From assembly GCA_954871525.1 (NCBI GenBank), contig OX940868.1, positions 11,522,056 to 11,586,055 on the forward strand: 64,000 bases of DNA. The letters are read 5' to 3'. A program made the position numbers and the translations under genes. The notes under the pieces were generated by a model. The model was not told the DNA's origin, made no database searches, and saw nothing but the letters and a program-made list of their open reading frames with translations. The DNA comes from Parietaria judaica. Taxonomy: Eukaryota; Streptophyta; Magnoliopsida; Rosales; Urticaceae. Position 1 is the first letter of the stretch. Each line of letters starts with the position of its first letter. Below, piece by piece: positions 23,822-35,094 of the stretch.

Positions 23822-25174
23822 AACTAAGAAAAGTGATGATATTTTTGAATCTAAGGATAAATTTGGTGAACAATAGAATAAAATGTGAGCAAGTATAGGT
23901 TTAAATAGAAGATTTGTGTGAATTTAAACGTTTTTAACATTGTTTTGACAAATATAGCCGTTTATTACCGTGGTGGGGTAATAATTCGGGTGAAAAAAAA
24001 AAACTAGCCGTTTTTGTGTCAGCGAAGGAAAGCCGCGGCAGGGCTTACATATGCCGCGGCGTGTTCAGTTTCTGCAACGGATATATCCGACGTTTGAGAT
24101 AAAGCCGTGGCTTCTACAAAATAAGCCGCGGCGTGGTTAATTAATTTTTACAATTTTACCCTAGACTTTAAACCCATAAAATTAAACTGTAATTATATTT
24201 ATTTTTATATTTTTGGTTTGAAAAATTATATAATTAATAGTACAATGTTGTGTTTTTTGTTTGAACGATTATTTAGTTATGAGTATTAAGTGCATTATTT
24301 TGTTTTTTTTTATAATAAAATTATCAACATTTTTATAGTTTATTAATGAGATAATTTAATTTACTAAAATTGTGTTACAATTAATATGATAACTACTAAT
24401 TACATTGTAAATTTACTTATCATGCCGCGGCATTTGAATGAACACGTTGTGGCTTCATTTTAATTTACAAATTTGCCCTCTTGATTATGCAACTCGCCGC
24501 GGCACTTCCATGAAAGGCCTCGGCGAGTTGCATATTGTGAGGGTACTTTGGTAAACAGACGATGTAAGCTGCGGCATTCTGTTACCCATGCCTTGGCATG
24601 GCCAACGAAGCCACGGCTTGCTGATACCATGCCGAGGCCTATATGTTGTTTCAAATTATACAGAGAGTATGGACTCTGTAAGTCACTAAGCGCCGCGGCG
24701 TTACTACTATTCCGCCGCGGCTATTGTAAAAATGCCGAGGCATAGATTTTGATATGCCGGGGCGTGAGTTCGACTACGGTTATTTATCATGGTTCAATAT
24801 CTCTTGCCACGGCATTGGTAACATTGTGCCGCGGCGAGGATCATACTTCATTGCGTTTATTAATTTTAAAACAACAAAATCACTTCGAAGTTTTCAACAT
24901 TAAATTTAATATTAAAACAACATAATCGCTTACAACAATTAAACAATAAATTTAATAATTTTAAAACAACAAAATCACTTACAACAATTAAATATTACAT
25001 TTAATAGTTTTAAAACTACAAAACCACTCACAACAATTCAACATTACATTTAATAGTTTTAAAACAACAAAATCACTCACAACAATCCAACATTACATTT
25101 AATTCTTTTTCAAATAACAAAATAACTCACAACAATTCAAAAATATATTAATAAAACTACGACAATTAAAATCA

Positions 25175-25618
25175 TCATTCGTCATCAATACCTAAATCTC
25201 TACGACAACGATTGGCATGTCGACGTAAATGAGTTGTGCCTCGTTCAATGATAGCGAGAATCTCTTGTCGGCACCATTTGCATTTCGCGTACCTATCTTG
25301 AGTTTGAGTCTCATTGTTCCATTTGAGCCTCATTTGAAAATCTGTTTCCCATAGTAAAGACGGTGGCCTACCACGTCCACGCCCATGCCCACGCCCACGC
25401 CCCCTCGTCGGTCGTGGCTCACCGGCATGAGAGGTCCGATTTAGAGTTGGATTCGGAGGCATTTCAAACTCCTCGGTGTCGTCGGAGGAGATGACATTAG
25501 TATTATTGGAACTTGTTTCCATGGAAAAACTATCATCATCGGAGGAAGAGGAAGACGAAAACACGTAAAAGACTTGGTGATATTCCGATGACAAACCGAA
25601 ACGAGAACGATCATCCAT
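25175..25618 (-). CDS. Array unit 4: AT-hook/zinc-finger protein, 147 aa
   Basis: Matches unit 2 (MDDRSRFG, VFYVFS) with one residue changed (His in the RG tract). Finger residues are intact. The spacer beyond it is of the type shared with units 3 and 5, so coding and spacer parts have different histories. Confidence 0.75.
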   Translation of the reverse strand: MDDRSRFGLSSEYHQVFYVFSSSSSSDDDSFSMETSSNNTNVISSDDTEEFEMPPNPTLNRTSHAGEPRPTRGRGRGHGRGRGRPPSLLWETDFQMRLKWNNETQTQDRYAKCKWCRQEILAIIERGTTHLRRHANRCRRDLGIDDE

Positions 25619-26972
25619 AACTAAGAAAAGTGATGATATTTTTGAATCTAAGGATAAATTTGGTGAACAATAGAATAAAATGTGAGCAAGTATAGGTTTA
25701 AATAGAAGATTTGTGTGAATTTAAACGTTTTTAACATTATTTTGACAAATATAGCCGTTTATTACCGTTGTGGTGTAATAATTCGGGTGAAAAAAAAAAC
25801 TAGCCGTTTTTGTGTCAGCGAAGGAAAGCCGCGGCAGGAGTTACATATGCCGCGGCGTGTTCAGTTTCTGCAACGGATATATCCGACGTTTGAGATAAAG
25901 CCGTGGCTTCTACAAAATAAGCCGCGGCGTGGTTAATTAATTTTTACAATTTTACCCTAGACTTTAAACCCATAAAATTAAACTGTAATTATATTTATTT
26001 TTATATTTTTGGTTTGAAAAATTATATAATTAATAGTACAATGTTGTGTTTTTTGTTTGAACGATTATTTAGTTATGATTATTAAGTGCATTATTTTGTT
26101 TTTTTTTTTATAATAAAATTATCAACATTTTTATAGTTTATTAATGAGATAATTTAATTTACTAAAATTGTGTTACAATTAATATGATAACTAATAATTA
26201 CATTGTAAATTTACTTATCATGCCGCGGCATTTGAATGAACACGCTGTGGCTTCATTTTAATTTACAAATTTGCCCTCTTGATTATGCAACTCGCCGCGG
26301 CACTTCCATGAAAGGCCTCGGCGAGTTGCATATTGTGAGGGTACTTTGGTAAACAGACGATGTAAGCTGCGGCATTCTGTTACCCATGCCTTGGCATGGC
26401 CAACGAAGCCACGGCTTGCTGATACCATGCCGAGGCCTATATGTTGTTTCAAATTATACAGAGAGTATGGACTCTGTAAGTCACTAAGCGCCGCGGCGTT
26501 ACTACTATTCCGCCGCGGCTATTGTAAAAATGCCGAGGCATAGATTTTGATATGCCGGGGCGTGAGTTCGACTACGGTTATTTATCATGGTTCAATATCT
26601 CTTGCCACGGCATTGGTAACATTGTGCCGCGGCGAGGATCATACTTCATTGCGTTTATTAATTTTAAAACAACAAAATCACTTCGAAGTTTTCAACATTA
26701 AATTTAATATTAAAACAACATAATCGCTTACAACAATTAAATAATAAATTTAATAATTTTAAAACAACAAAATCACTTACAACAATTAAATATTACATTT
26801 AATAGTTTTAAAACTACAAAACCACTCACAACAATTCAACATTACATTTAATAGTTTTAAAACAACAAAATCACTCACAACAATCCAACATTACATTTAA
26901 TTCTTTTTCAAATAACAAAATAACTCACAACAATTCAAAAATATATTAATAAAACTACGACAATTAAAATCA

Positions 26973-27419
26973 TCATTCGTCATCAATACCTAAATATCTA
27001 CGACAACGATTAGCATGTCGGCGTAAATGAGTTGTGCCTCGTTCAACGATTGCGAGAATCTCTTGACGGCACCATTTGTATTTCGCGTACCTATCTTGAG
27101 TTTGAGTCTCATTGTTCCATTTGAGCCTCATTTGAAAATCTGTTTCCCATAGTAAAGACGGTGGCCTACCACGTCCACGCCCACGCCCACGCCCACGCCC
27201 CCTCGTCGGTCGTGGCCCACCGGCACGAGAGGTCCGATTTAGAGTTGGATTCGGAGGCATTTCAAATTCCTCGGTGTCGTCGGAGGATATGACAATAGTA
27301 TTATTGGAACTTGTATCCATAGAAAAACTATCATCATCGGAAGAAGAGCAAGAGGCGAACCCGAAAAATAAGCCCTGATGATATCTTGATGACGAACCGA
27401 AACGAGACGGATCATCCAA
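26973..27419 (-). CDS. Array unit 5: diverged zinc-finger protein with a lost zinc ligand, 148 aa
   Basis: Recognisably the same protein, but with about 20 changes, concentrated in the first 35 residues. The first finger cysteine is Tyr (AKYKWC instead of AKCKWC), so the zinc site should be damaged. The RG/AT-hook tract is intact. As the most diverged copy at the array edge it is probably the oldest and may be non-functional or dominant-negative. Confidence 0.65.
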   Translation of the reverse strand: MDDPSRFGSSSRYHQGLFFGFASCSSSDDDSFSMDTSSNNTIVISSDDTEEFEMPPNPTLNRTSRAGGPRPTRGRGRGRGRGRGRPPSLLWETDFQMRLKWNNETQTQDRYAKYKWCRQEILAIVERGTTHLRRHANRCRRYLGIDDE

Positions 27420-28430
27420 AACAAAGAAAAATGATGATATTTTTGAATCTAAGGATTAATTTGATGAAACATAGAATAAAATGTGAACAAGTATATGTTT
27501 AAATAGAAGATTTGTGTGAATTTAAACGTTTTTAACAAATATAGCCGTTTATTACCGTTGTGGGGTAATAATTCGGGGGAAAAAAAAACTAGCCGTTTTT
27601 GTGTCAGCGAAGAAACGCCGCGGCAGGGTTTACATATGCCGCGGCGTGTTCAGTTTCTGCAACGGATATATCCGACGTTTGAGATAAAGCCGTGGCTTCT
27701 ACAAAATAAGCCGCGGCGTGGTTAATTAATTTTTACAATTATACCCTAGACTTTAAACCCATAAAATTAAACTGTAATTATATTTATTTTTATATTTTTG
27801 GTTTGAAAAATTATATAATTAATAGTACAATGTTGTGTTTTTTGTTTGAACGATTATTTAGTTATGATTATTAAGTGCATTATTTTGTTTTTTTTTTTAT
27901 AATAAAATTATCAACATTTTCATAGTTTATTAATGAGATAATTTAATTTACTAAAATTGTGTTACAATTAATATGATAACTAATAATTACATTGTAAATT
28001 TACTTATCATGCCGCGGCATTTGAATGAACACGCTGTGGCTTCATTTTAATTTACAAATTTGCCCTCTTGATTATGCAACTCGCCGCGGCACTTCCAAGA
28101 AAGGCCTCGGCGAGTTGCATATTGTGAGGGTACTTTGGTAAACAGACGATGTAAGCTGCGGCATTCTGTTACCTATGCCTTGGCATGGCCATCGAAGCCA
28201 CGGCTTGCTGATATCATGCCGAGGCCTATATTGTGTTTCAAATTATACAGAGAGTATGGACTCTGTAAGTCACTAAGCGCCGCGGCGTTACTACCATTCC
28301 GCCGCGGCTATTGTAAAAATGCCGAGGCATAGATTTTGATATGCCGTGGCGTGAGTTCGACTACGGTTATTAAGCATGGTCTTGCCACGGCATTGTTAAC
28401 GTTACGCCGCGGCATTATGAATTAATTCTT

Positions 28431-28825
28431 ATAATATTTCCTTAATTTTAAACGCATAAAATTAAACTGTAATTATTATTCGTTTCATAAAAATATGTAA
28501 GAATATATATGTGATTAATTATAAAATATATAGAATTATGAATACATATGTTTATATTATAAATACATTATTATCATCAATAATTCCACATTACAAGTAC
28601 CATATGGAAAGTACCACATTACAAAACATTACTAGTACCACATTACAACACATTACAAGTACATTATGATAAGTACTACATTGCAAAACATTTCAAGTAC
28701 CACATTACAACACATTACAAGTACATTATGATAAGTCGTGCCACATTACAACTCCATCAATATTTAAAGCTACATTTGTCACATAATAATAAAACTACAA
28801 TTAAAAAACGTAAAATAATAAATAT
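28431..28825. repeat. AT-rich spacer with a ~70-bp direct duplication
   Basis: 'accacattacaacacatta' occurs at about 28,640 and 28,699 within a ~60-70 bp unit repeated twice. This is probably the 3' region of the minus-strand gene that follows. No gene is seen. Confidence 0.6.
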
Positions 28826-29377
28826 TTAAATACAATGTTTTCGACGACAACGCACGCCATGAGCATGAAGCGAATCGATTTCTCGTACTGGGTAGGGAAG
28901 AATAAACAATAGTCCGCACCATTTGCATTTAGTGTGCTTATCAAAATTTTTAGTCGAGCTATTCCACTCATACTTTATATGGAAATCTGTCTCCCACGAT
29001 GAAGAAAATTTTGATCCACCACTACCTCCTGTGCGGCTTGAACCAACGGAAAGAGCGGAGCGAATCTGACCTAGAGGTAATTCAGACTCTACGGTTTCTT
29101 CGGAATTTTGAATGCTTTCTTGAGAATTTGTTTCTGGGACTATAGTATCATCGGAATTTGTTTCTGGCACCACCGTATCATCGGAATTTGTTTCTGGGAC
29201 CACCGTATCATCGGAATTTGTTTCTGGGACCACTGTATCATCGGAATTTGTTTCTGGGACCACTGTATCATCTGATAGATTTACCTGGTGATCGTTGTCA
29301 TCATCGGAAGAAGACGAAGAAGAGGACGAAACAATAACGACTGGGCCATTACCGATAGAAGACGGATGATCATCCAT
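28826..29377 (-). CDS. Divergent paralogue of the array zinc-finger protein, ~183 aa
   Basis: Shares the plan of the array proteins: MDD start, Ser/Asp-rich region, SSWETDFHIKYEWN (compare LLWETDFQMRLKWN), and a finger starting TKCKWC and ending HGVRC. Aligning the two groups leaves C, C, H and C conserved, which supports a C2HC finger. It lacks the RG/AT-hook tract. Instead it has five tandem copies of a 10-residue acidic repeat (SDDTVVPETN). An in-frame ATG four codons upstream (29,389) is possible. I prefer MDD because all relatives start there. It lies between the array and the transposase, on the strand opposite to the latter. Confidence 0.7.
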   Translation of the reverse strand: MDDHPSSIGNGPVVIVSSSSSSSSDDDNDHQVNLSDDTVVPETNSDDTVVPETNSDDTVVPETNSDDTVVPETNSDDTIVPETNSQESIQNSEETVESELPLGQIRSALSVGSSRTGGSGGSKFSSSWETDFHIKYEWNSSTKNFDKHTKCKWCGLLFILPYPVREIDSLHAHGVRCRRKHCI

Positions 29378-29389
29378 AATAATTTTCAA

Positions 29390-30040
29390 TTTTTGTAGAC
29401 AAGATATTTTGTGTGGGTCAAAATATAAGTTAAATGGTTGTATATATAGAAAGAAGTTATGAATTATAAGTTTTTTAAACTATTTTCGCGAATATAGCCG
29501 TTTATAACCGTTGAAAGGTAATAAATTTAACCCTAGTAGCTAGTAAAAATATAGCCGTTTTTACGTCAGCGCGATCAAGCCGCGGCATATGTTACAGAAA
29601 GCCGCAGCACATTGAAGCTTGTCACCATTATGCCCTGCGATAAATGACGAAAGCCGCGGCTAATATGGGGTCTAACTGTAAATGACAAAGTATGCCGCGG
29701 CGTCAAGTAACAAATGCCAAGGCATGAAACACAAAAGCCTCAGCTTGCTGTGACCATGCCGCGGCGTATATCGGGAAAAATATTCATCCAAATTCAAGTT
29801 TGATCGAGAATGTCTAAAAAAAGGGTTGATAATAGATCAACATGCCGTGGCGTAATAACTTAATGCCGCGGCATACTACGCAGATCTTCAAATTCGCAGA
29901 TTTTCATAACCATTTACACCATAACTCCAAAAACCCTATTTTTTTCTCCCTTAGGCGACTTTCCTTCGATTTCAAATTCGGGCTCGGTGCTTCGTCACGG
30001 AAGAAAACGGTATTTAATCTTCAAATTCTTTATTTGCAAT
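29390..30040. repeat. Octamer cluster and divergent promoter region
   Basis: About a dozen GCCNNGGC-type sites (29,570-29,870) separate the minus-strand zinc-finger gene from the plus-strand transposase gene. The region probably carries both promoters. The last 150 bp look like the transposase 5' leader. Confidence 0.7.
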
Positions 30041-33000
30041 ATGGCATTTAGGGAATGGATGACAAAAAATAGAATGAGCGATGATTACCGACATGGTGTT
30101 CAAGAATTTATGGATTTTGTGCGTTTAAACTTTGAAGAAGGAGATTTGATTAGGTGTCCTTGTCTTTTGTGTGGAAATTTAGTTTCAAAATCTATGAAAG
30201 TAGTCAAATCGCATTTGTTAGCTATTGGTATTATGAGTTCCTATGATCATTGGTACTTTAATGGAGAAAAGATACGTGGTAAGAGAGTCAATGATTTAGT
30301 TGAAGAAGAAGAATGCAAAGACGAATCCGATGACATTGGTGGTTTGATGGATGATATTGACTATAATTTTGTGGGAAGACCGCAATTATTAGAGTCGATG
30401 GTGGGGGATTTCGAAGCGCCTTTGTATGATGGGAGTAACACAACGAAAATAGGGTTTTTGGTATCACTATTCCATTTAAAGGCGGCAGGAAGTTGGACAA
30501 ATTCTAGCTTCACGCAATTGTTGGAACTCCTTCGTGAAACGTTGCCGGCCGGTAATAAAGTTCCGACAGGAATATATGCGGCAAAAAAGACACTGGGCTT
30601 GTTAGGTTTAAAGTTTGAAAAGTTTCATGCATGTCCAAAAGATTGCGTACTGTATAGGAACGAGCATACAGAATTAAGTGAATGTCCACTGTGCAATGGG
30701 TCAAGGTGGAAGACAGGAAAGAAGCCACATGACGGTATCAAAGGGGTTCCGAAAAAAGTATTATGGTACATTCCCCCATTCACCCGCCTCAAACGCATGT
30801 TTAACAATATTAATCACGCGGAGAACATGGTTTGGCACTCAAAAAATCAGAGTAATGATGGCATTTTAAGACACCCTTGTGATGCTTCACAGTGGAAAAG
30901 TTTTGATACTCGGTATCCGGAATTCAGCTCAGAACCAAGGAATTTGCGTCTCGGTTTGGCAACAGACGGGATGAATCCTTTTGGTAACATGAGTAGTCGC
31001 TATAGTGTTTGGCCGGTAATACTTTGCAACTACAATCTCCCTCCGAAGTTGTGTATGAAGCGGAAGTTCTTGATGTTGACTCTTTTAATTTCGGGACCGA
31101 GCCAACCAGGAAATGACATCGACGTCTACTTAGCACCTTTGGTCGATGATCTAAAGATGATGTGGAACGAAGGAATTGAGATCAACGATGCTTACCGACG
31201 CGAAGTGTTCAAGTTGAAAGCAATGTTAATGTGGACAATCAATGACTTCCCGGCGTACGGAAACTTGTCTGGTTACTCGGTGAAATGTTCTATTGGTTGT
31301 CCAGTCTGCATCAAAAATACATCTTCAGTCCGGTTGAAACATGGGAAGAAAACAGTTTTTCTCGACCATAGGAGATTTTTACCGAGAGATCACCCGTACA
31401 GAAAGAAAGAAAAAAAGTTTAATGGACAACAAGAACATCGACCTCCTCCAAAAATTTTGAACGGTGAAGATGTCTATAAACTGATTTGTGAAGAGACTTA
31501 TGAAGTGCTTGGAAAAAGAACGTCGAGTGGTAAGAGGAAGCAAAAAAAATTTGAAGATAGACCGTTCAAAAAAGTATCAATCTTCTACGAGCTCCCGTAT
31601 TGGAAGACGCATTACGTTCGACATTGTTTGGACGTTATGCACATCGAAAAAAATGTATGTGAAGCGATTGTTGGTACATTGCTTGACGATCCAAATAAAA
31701 CAAAAGACGGGAAAAATGCTCGACAAGATCTCGTTGAATTGGGTATAAGACCGGATTTGCATCCTAAAATGGCTGGAAAGAAGACATTACTACCACCGGC
31801 TGTCCACACTTTATCGAGAGCGGAGCGAAGGAAGCTTTGTGGATGGCTTGCGGCGATAAAAGTTCCCGAAGGTCATTCTTCGAACTACAAGAGGTTTGTA
31901 TCTATGAAAGATTTGAGACTTATCGGAATGAAGACTCACGATTGTCATATGTTGCTTCAACAAATACTGCCTCTTGCATTGCGAGGGTTTTTGCCAAAGG
32001 AAGTTCGATTCGCAATTTCAAAGTTGTGTGAATTTTTCAACAAAATTTGCTCCAAAACTATTAAGGTTGAAGGTCTTGACGAGTTGCAAGCGGACTTGGT
32101 AAAAACCCTATGTATGCTCGAGATGTTCTTTCCACCCTCATTTTTTGACATCATGATTCACTTAACCGTTCACCTAGTACGGGAAGTGAAATTATGTGGA
32201 CCTATATTTCTATGGTGGATGTATCCAATTGAACGGTATATGAAAGTCTTGAAAGGATACGTGAAGAACTACAATCGACCAGAAGGGAGCATTGTCGAAG
32301 GATATATGGCAGAAGAGTCGGTTGAATTTTGTGTAGAGTATTTCCCGAGAACTCGGCCAATTGGTGTTCCCAAATTAGCCAAAGCGGAATCCAAAGGCTT
32401 ATCTGCAGGTAATTATTATAATTTTTTTATAAATAAATACGATGTTAATATTTAGATTACGTGTTGAATATAATATTTATTTTGATGTTTTTATGCACAG
32501 CAAATCCTTCAACTGTCAACCGAAAAGAATGGGAGCAAGCCGTTCTCGATGTGTTGCACAATTTAGACGTCGTGGAACCCTTTATCGATGTGCATATGAA
32601 TGAGTTAAGGTCTAGTTATCCGAAAAAGTCAAAAAACGAAAAATGGCTAAAAGAAGAGCATAACCGTACGTTTGCAAAGTGGATCGATGAATATTGTTAT
32701 GCAAGAAGAAAGAATTTAGATGAGACATTATTGAAGATCTCTAGTGGGCCTTCACAAGTAGTTACCAGGTACACGTCATGGTACGTTAACGGGTACACGT
32801 TTTACACAAGGGAAAGGGACGAAAAACACCCCGTACAAAATAGTGGTGTTACATTCTTTGCGGAAGGAGTCCATGTTGCGTCGGCCAAGGATAAAAATCC
32901 AAAAAAAGCTTTTATGAGCTATTTTGGCTATGTAGAAGATATTTGGGAGCTAGATTATTGTGGTTTGCGAGTTGGATTGTTTAAGTGCAAATGGGCGGAC

Positions 33001-33312
33001 AACAACCACGTCAAAGTTGAATATGATGGAGTTACGGTTGTTGACTTCAGACGGATGAGTTATGCCAATGATTCATTCATGTTGGCATCCCAAGCATCTC
33101 AAGTGTTTTATGTCTCGGACCCGGTCGATCAAGAATTATCTCTCGTCGTGCATGTTAATGCGAGAAATGTAGAAGAATCGAATGAAGAAGTTGAAGACAT
33201 CACTACCATCGCACCATTCTCCATCGGGCTACAATCGTTTGAAGACGTTGATGATGATGATGATGTTTCGTTTTTGCTATGTCGAGATATCCCGGCATTG
33301 GAAATTGATTGA
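30041..33312 (+). CDS. CACTA transposase (TNP2/TNPD type), 1,059 aa, two exons
   Basis: Catalyses excision and insertion of the element. Exons 30,041-32,408 and 32,501-33,312 join GCAG|gtaatt to cacag|CAAAT with phase 1, giving 1,060 codons. Domains in order: transposase-associated N-terminus (REWMTKNRMSDDYRHGV, IRCPCLLC, residues 4-75); TNP2 core (SFTQLLELLRETLP, KKTLGLLGL, HACPKDCVLYRNE, LATDGMNPFG, GCPVC); DUF4218-like region (RHCLDVMHIEKNVCEAI through PIERYMKVLKGYVKN); and DUF4216 in exon 2 (VTRYTSWYVNGYTFYTRERD, EDIWELDYCG, ~880-995). An acidic tail follows. No frameshift or stop is present. I chose the ATG at 30,041 because the family domain starts there; an in-frame ATG exists at 29,987. 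Confidence 0.93.
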
Positions 33313-34574
33313 ATAATAATTTTATTGTAATAATGTTATATTTTGATCTTGTTTTTCATGTATGAACAATTAGTTATCATGTTTATTTAATTGGAAATTG
33401 ATTGAACAATTATTTTCAATTAGTTATCTTTTAAAATTTTACTATTTGAAATATGATTGAACAATTTTTTTTATAAATAAGTTGGTTAAATAAATGTAAA
33501 TTTGGTTCATTTTGTACTTAATACCGCGGCCTTTTCGATTTAAGCCGCGGCGCGTTTCATACGAGAAAATATTGCCGCGGCATTTCCCAAATAGGCCGCG
33601 GCGAGTTTCATAAGGCAGAGGGTATTTACGTAAATTCAGAAGAACACCACGGCTTATACATACCGACGCCTTGGCATATGTAAATAAAGCCTCGGCGTAT
33701 TTAGTTCCTGCCGCGGCATATATCGCATCAAAATTATACAGAGAGCATGCGTTTTCTGCAGGCGAAGAAATGCCACGGCGTACAAAGAATATGCCTTGGC
33801 ATGCAAGAAAGGCCGAGGCGTAGTACAGTCATGCCGCGGCATTCTTAGACAAAAACTAAAAACCAAATTTTTACGCGTGCGTTGAATCAGGTTATGCCGC
33901 GATAATGTCTAACATGCCGCGGCGTTTGTATACGAGCCTCGGCTCCAATATTTTTGTGCCGCGGCGTATTTACATACCAAAATATCAAAGAGTCTGTGTT
34001 AAGTTAAATCTTAACGTGCCGCGGCCTTGTGAAAATCGTGCCACGGCGCGTTTCATACGGAATTCACGATGCTGCGGCGTTTCAAGACAAGCCGTGGCGA
34101 GTTTCATATTTAACATGGGTAAATAGGTAAATTCAACTTGATGCCGCGGCTTTATTATATCTACGCCTTGGCATGAGTACATTAAGCCTCGGCGCGCGTA
34201 TATTGTGCCGCGGCATAAAGTGCGCACAAATTATACAGAGAGCATGCTTTCTGGAGGCCAAATCTAGCCGCGGCATACCAAAATAGGCCGTGGCATGACC
34301 GCAAGGACGAGGTGTATGCCGCGGTATAGTATGTAACTGCCGCGGCGTATCGTTACGAGCCCCGGCTCATTTACTTCATGCCGTGGCGTATTTACATCCC
34401 AAAATTATACAGAGTCGGTGTTATTTCGAATCTCAACGTGCCCCGGCTTATATAAACCACGCCCTGGCGTGTATTTTTCCACGTTGGATTATGCCGCGGC
34501 AGTTTAAAGGTTATGCGGCGGCATGTATCGGGATTTTCAGACAACGATTGCGTTTTTCCGTTGTCTAAAGCCGT
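33313..34574. repeat. Central octamer array between the two plus-strand CACTA genes
   Basis: After ~200 bp of AT-rich 3' UTR, GCCNNGGC-type octamers recur about every 25-35 bp from 33,525 to 34,520. They are interspersed with the second conserved motif TTATACAGAGAGCATGC (33,734 and 34,231, and a partial copy at 34,403). The composition equals that of the ends, so the binding-type repeats are not confined to subterminal positions. Confidence 0.85.
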
Positions 34575-35094
34575 TTTTGAATTTTTTATTCGATTTAAAC
34601 CTCATTTCCCTCCATTTCAGCCCTATTCCTTCCCTCTTTTTCTTTAAACCTCCTCTCTTCTCTCTTCTCTCTTCTCTCTTCTCTCTTCTTCCTCTCTCTC
34701 TTCACGCCGTCGCCGTGCTCCGCCGTGCCCCGCCGTTATCCGCCGTGCTCCACCATTCTCCGCCGTTGACGTATCCTTGCCGTGCCCTTACTCCGTTGAG
34801 GTGTGCTTCATCTTGTTTCTTCAACAAGCTAAGTCCTACCCCGTTCCCTAACTCCGAGTTATTGATTCTAACAAGGTTAGAATCCTATCCGAATTCAATA
34901 TTACATATGTATTGCATTTTGTTAATGTTTGCCATGAAATGTTTTTATGCTTTTGTTGTCTTTCATGTTTGCCATGAAATGTTGTTTTATGCTTTTGTTG
35001 TCTTGAATGTTTGCAATGAAATGTATTTGTTGTCTTGAGTTATTTGATGTTTATGAATTTTTGGAATCGAGTCAAATGTATATTTAGGAAATTT
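34575..35094 (+). other. 5' leader and leader intron of the Ulp1-fusion gene
   Basis: A pyrimidine-rich leader with a (TCTCTTC)-type microsatellite (34,645-34,692) and repeated CCGCCGTGC/TCCGCCGT runs to AACAAG|gttaga (~34,876). An acceptor tttag| at about 35,088 precedes the ATG at 35,095. ATG-rich duplicated 'tgtttgccatgaaatgt' units lie inside the intron. The splice sites are inferred. Confidence 0.5.

Larger units (their letters stand above)
19228..28430. repeat. Five-unit tandem array, ~1.8 kb period
   Basis: The zinc-finger ORFs end at 19,781, 21,580, 23,378, 25,175 and 26,973, giving periods of 1,799, 1,798, 1,797 and 1,798 bp. Each unit contains a GCCNNGGC cluster, an AT-rich block of ~60-bp repeats downstream of the ORF, the minus-strand ORF with its promoter, another octamer cluster, and a ~300-bp AT-rich spacer. 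Units 1 and 3 share one ORF 5' variant and units 2 and 4 another, while unit 5 is most diverged. This points to duplication of a 3.6-kb dimer. Confidence 0.95.

Noticed and set aside
20324..28332. Recurring plus-strand ORFs of 65-73 codons in each array unit
   Set aside because: They consist mainly of translated GCCNNGGC octamers and AT-rich DNA; they repeat only because the unit repeats.
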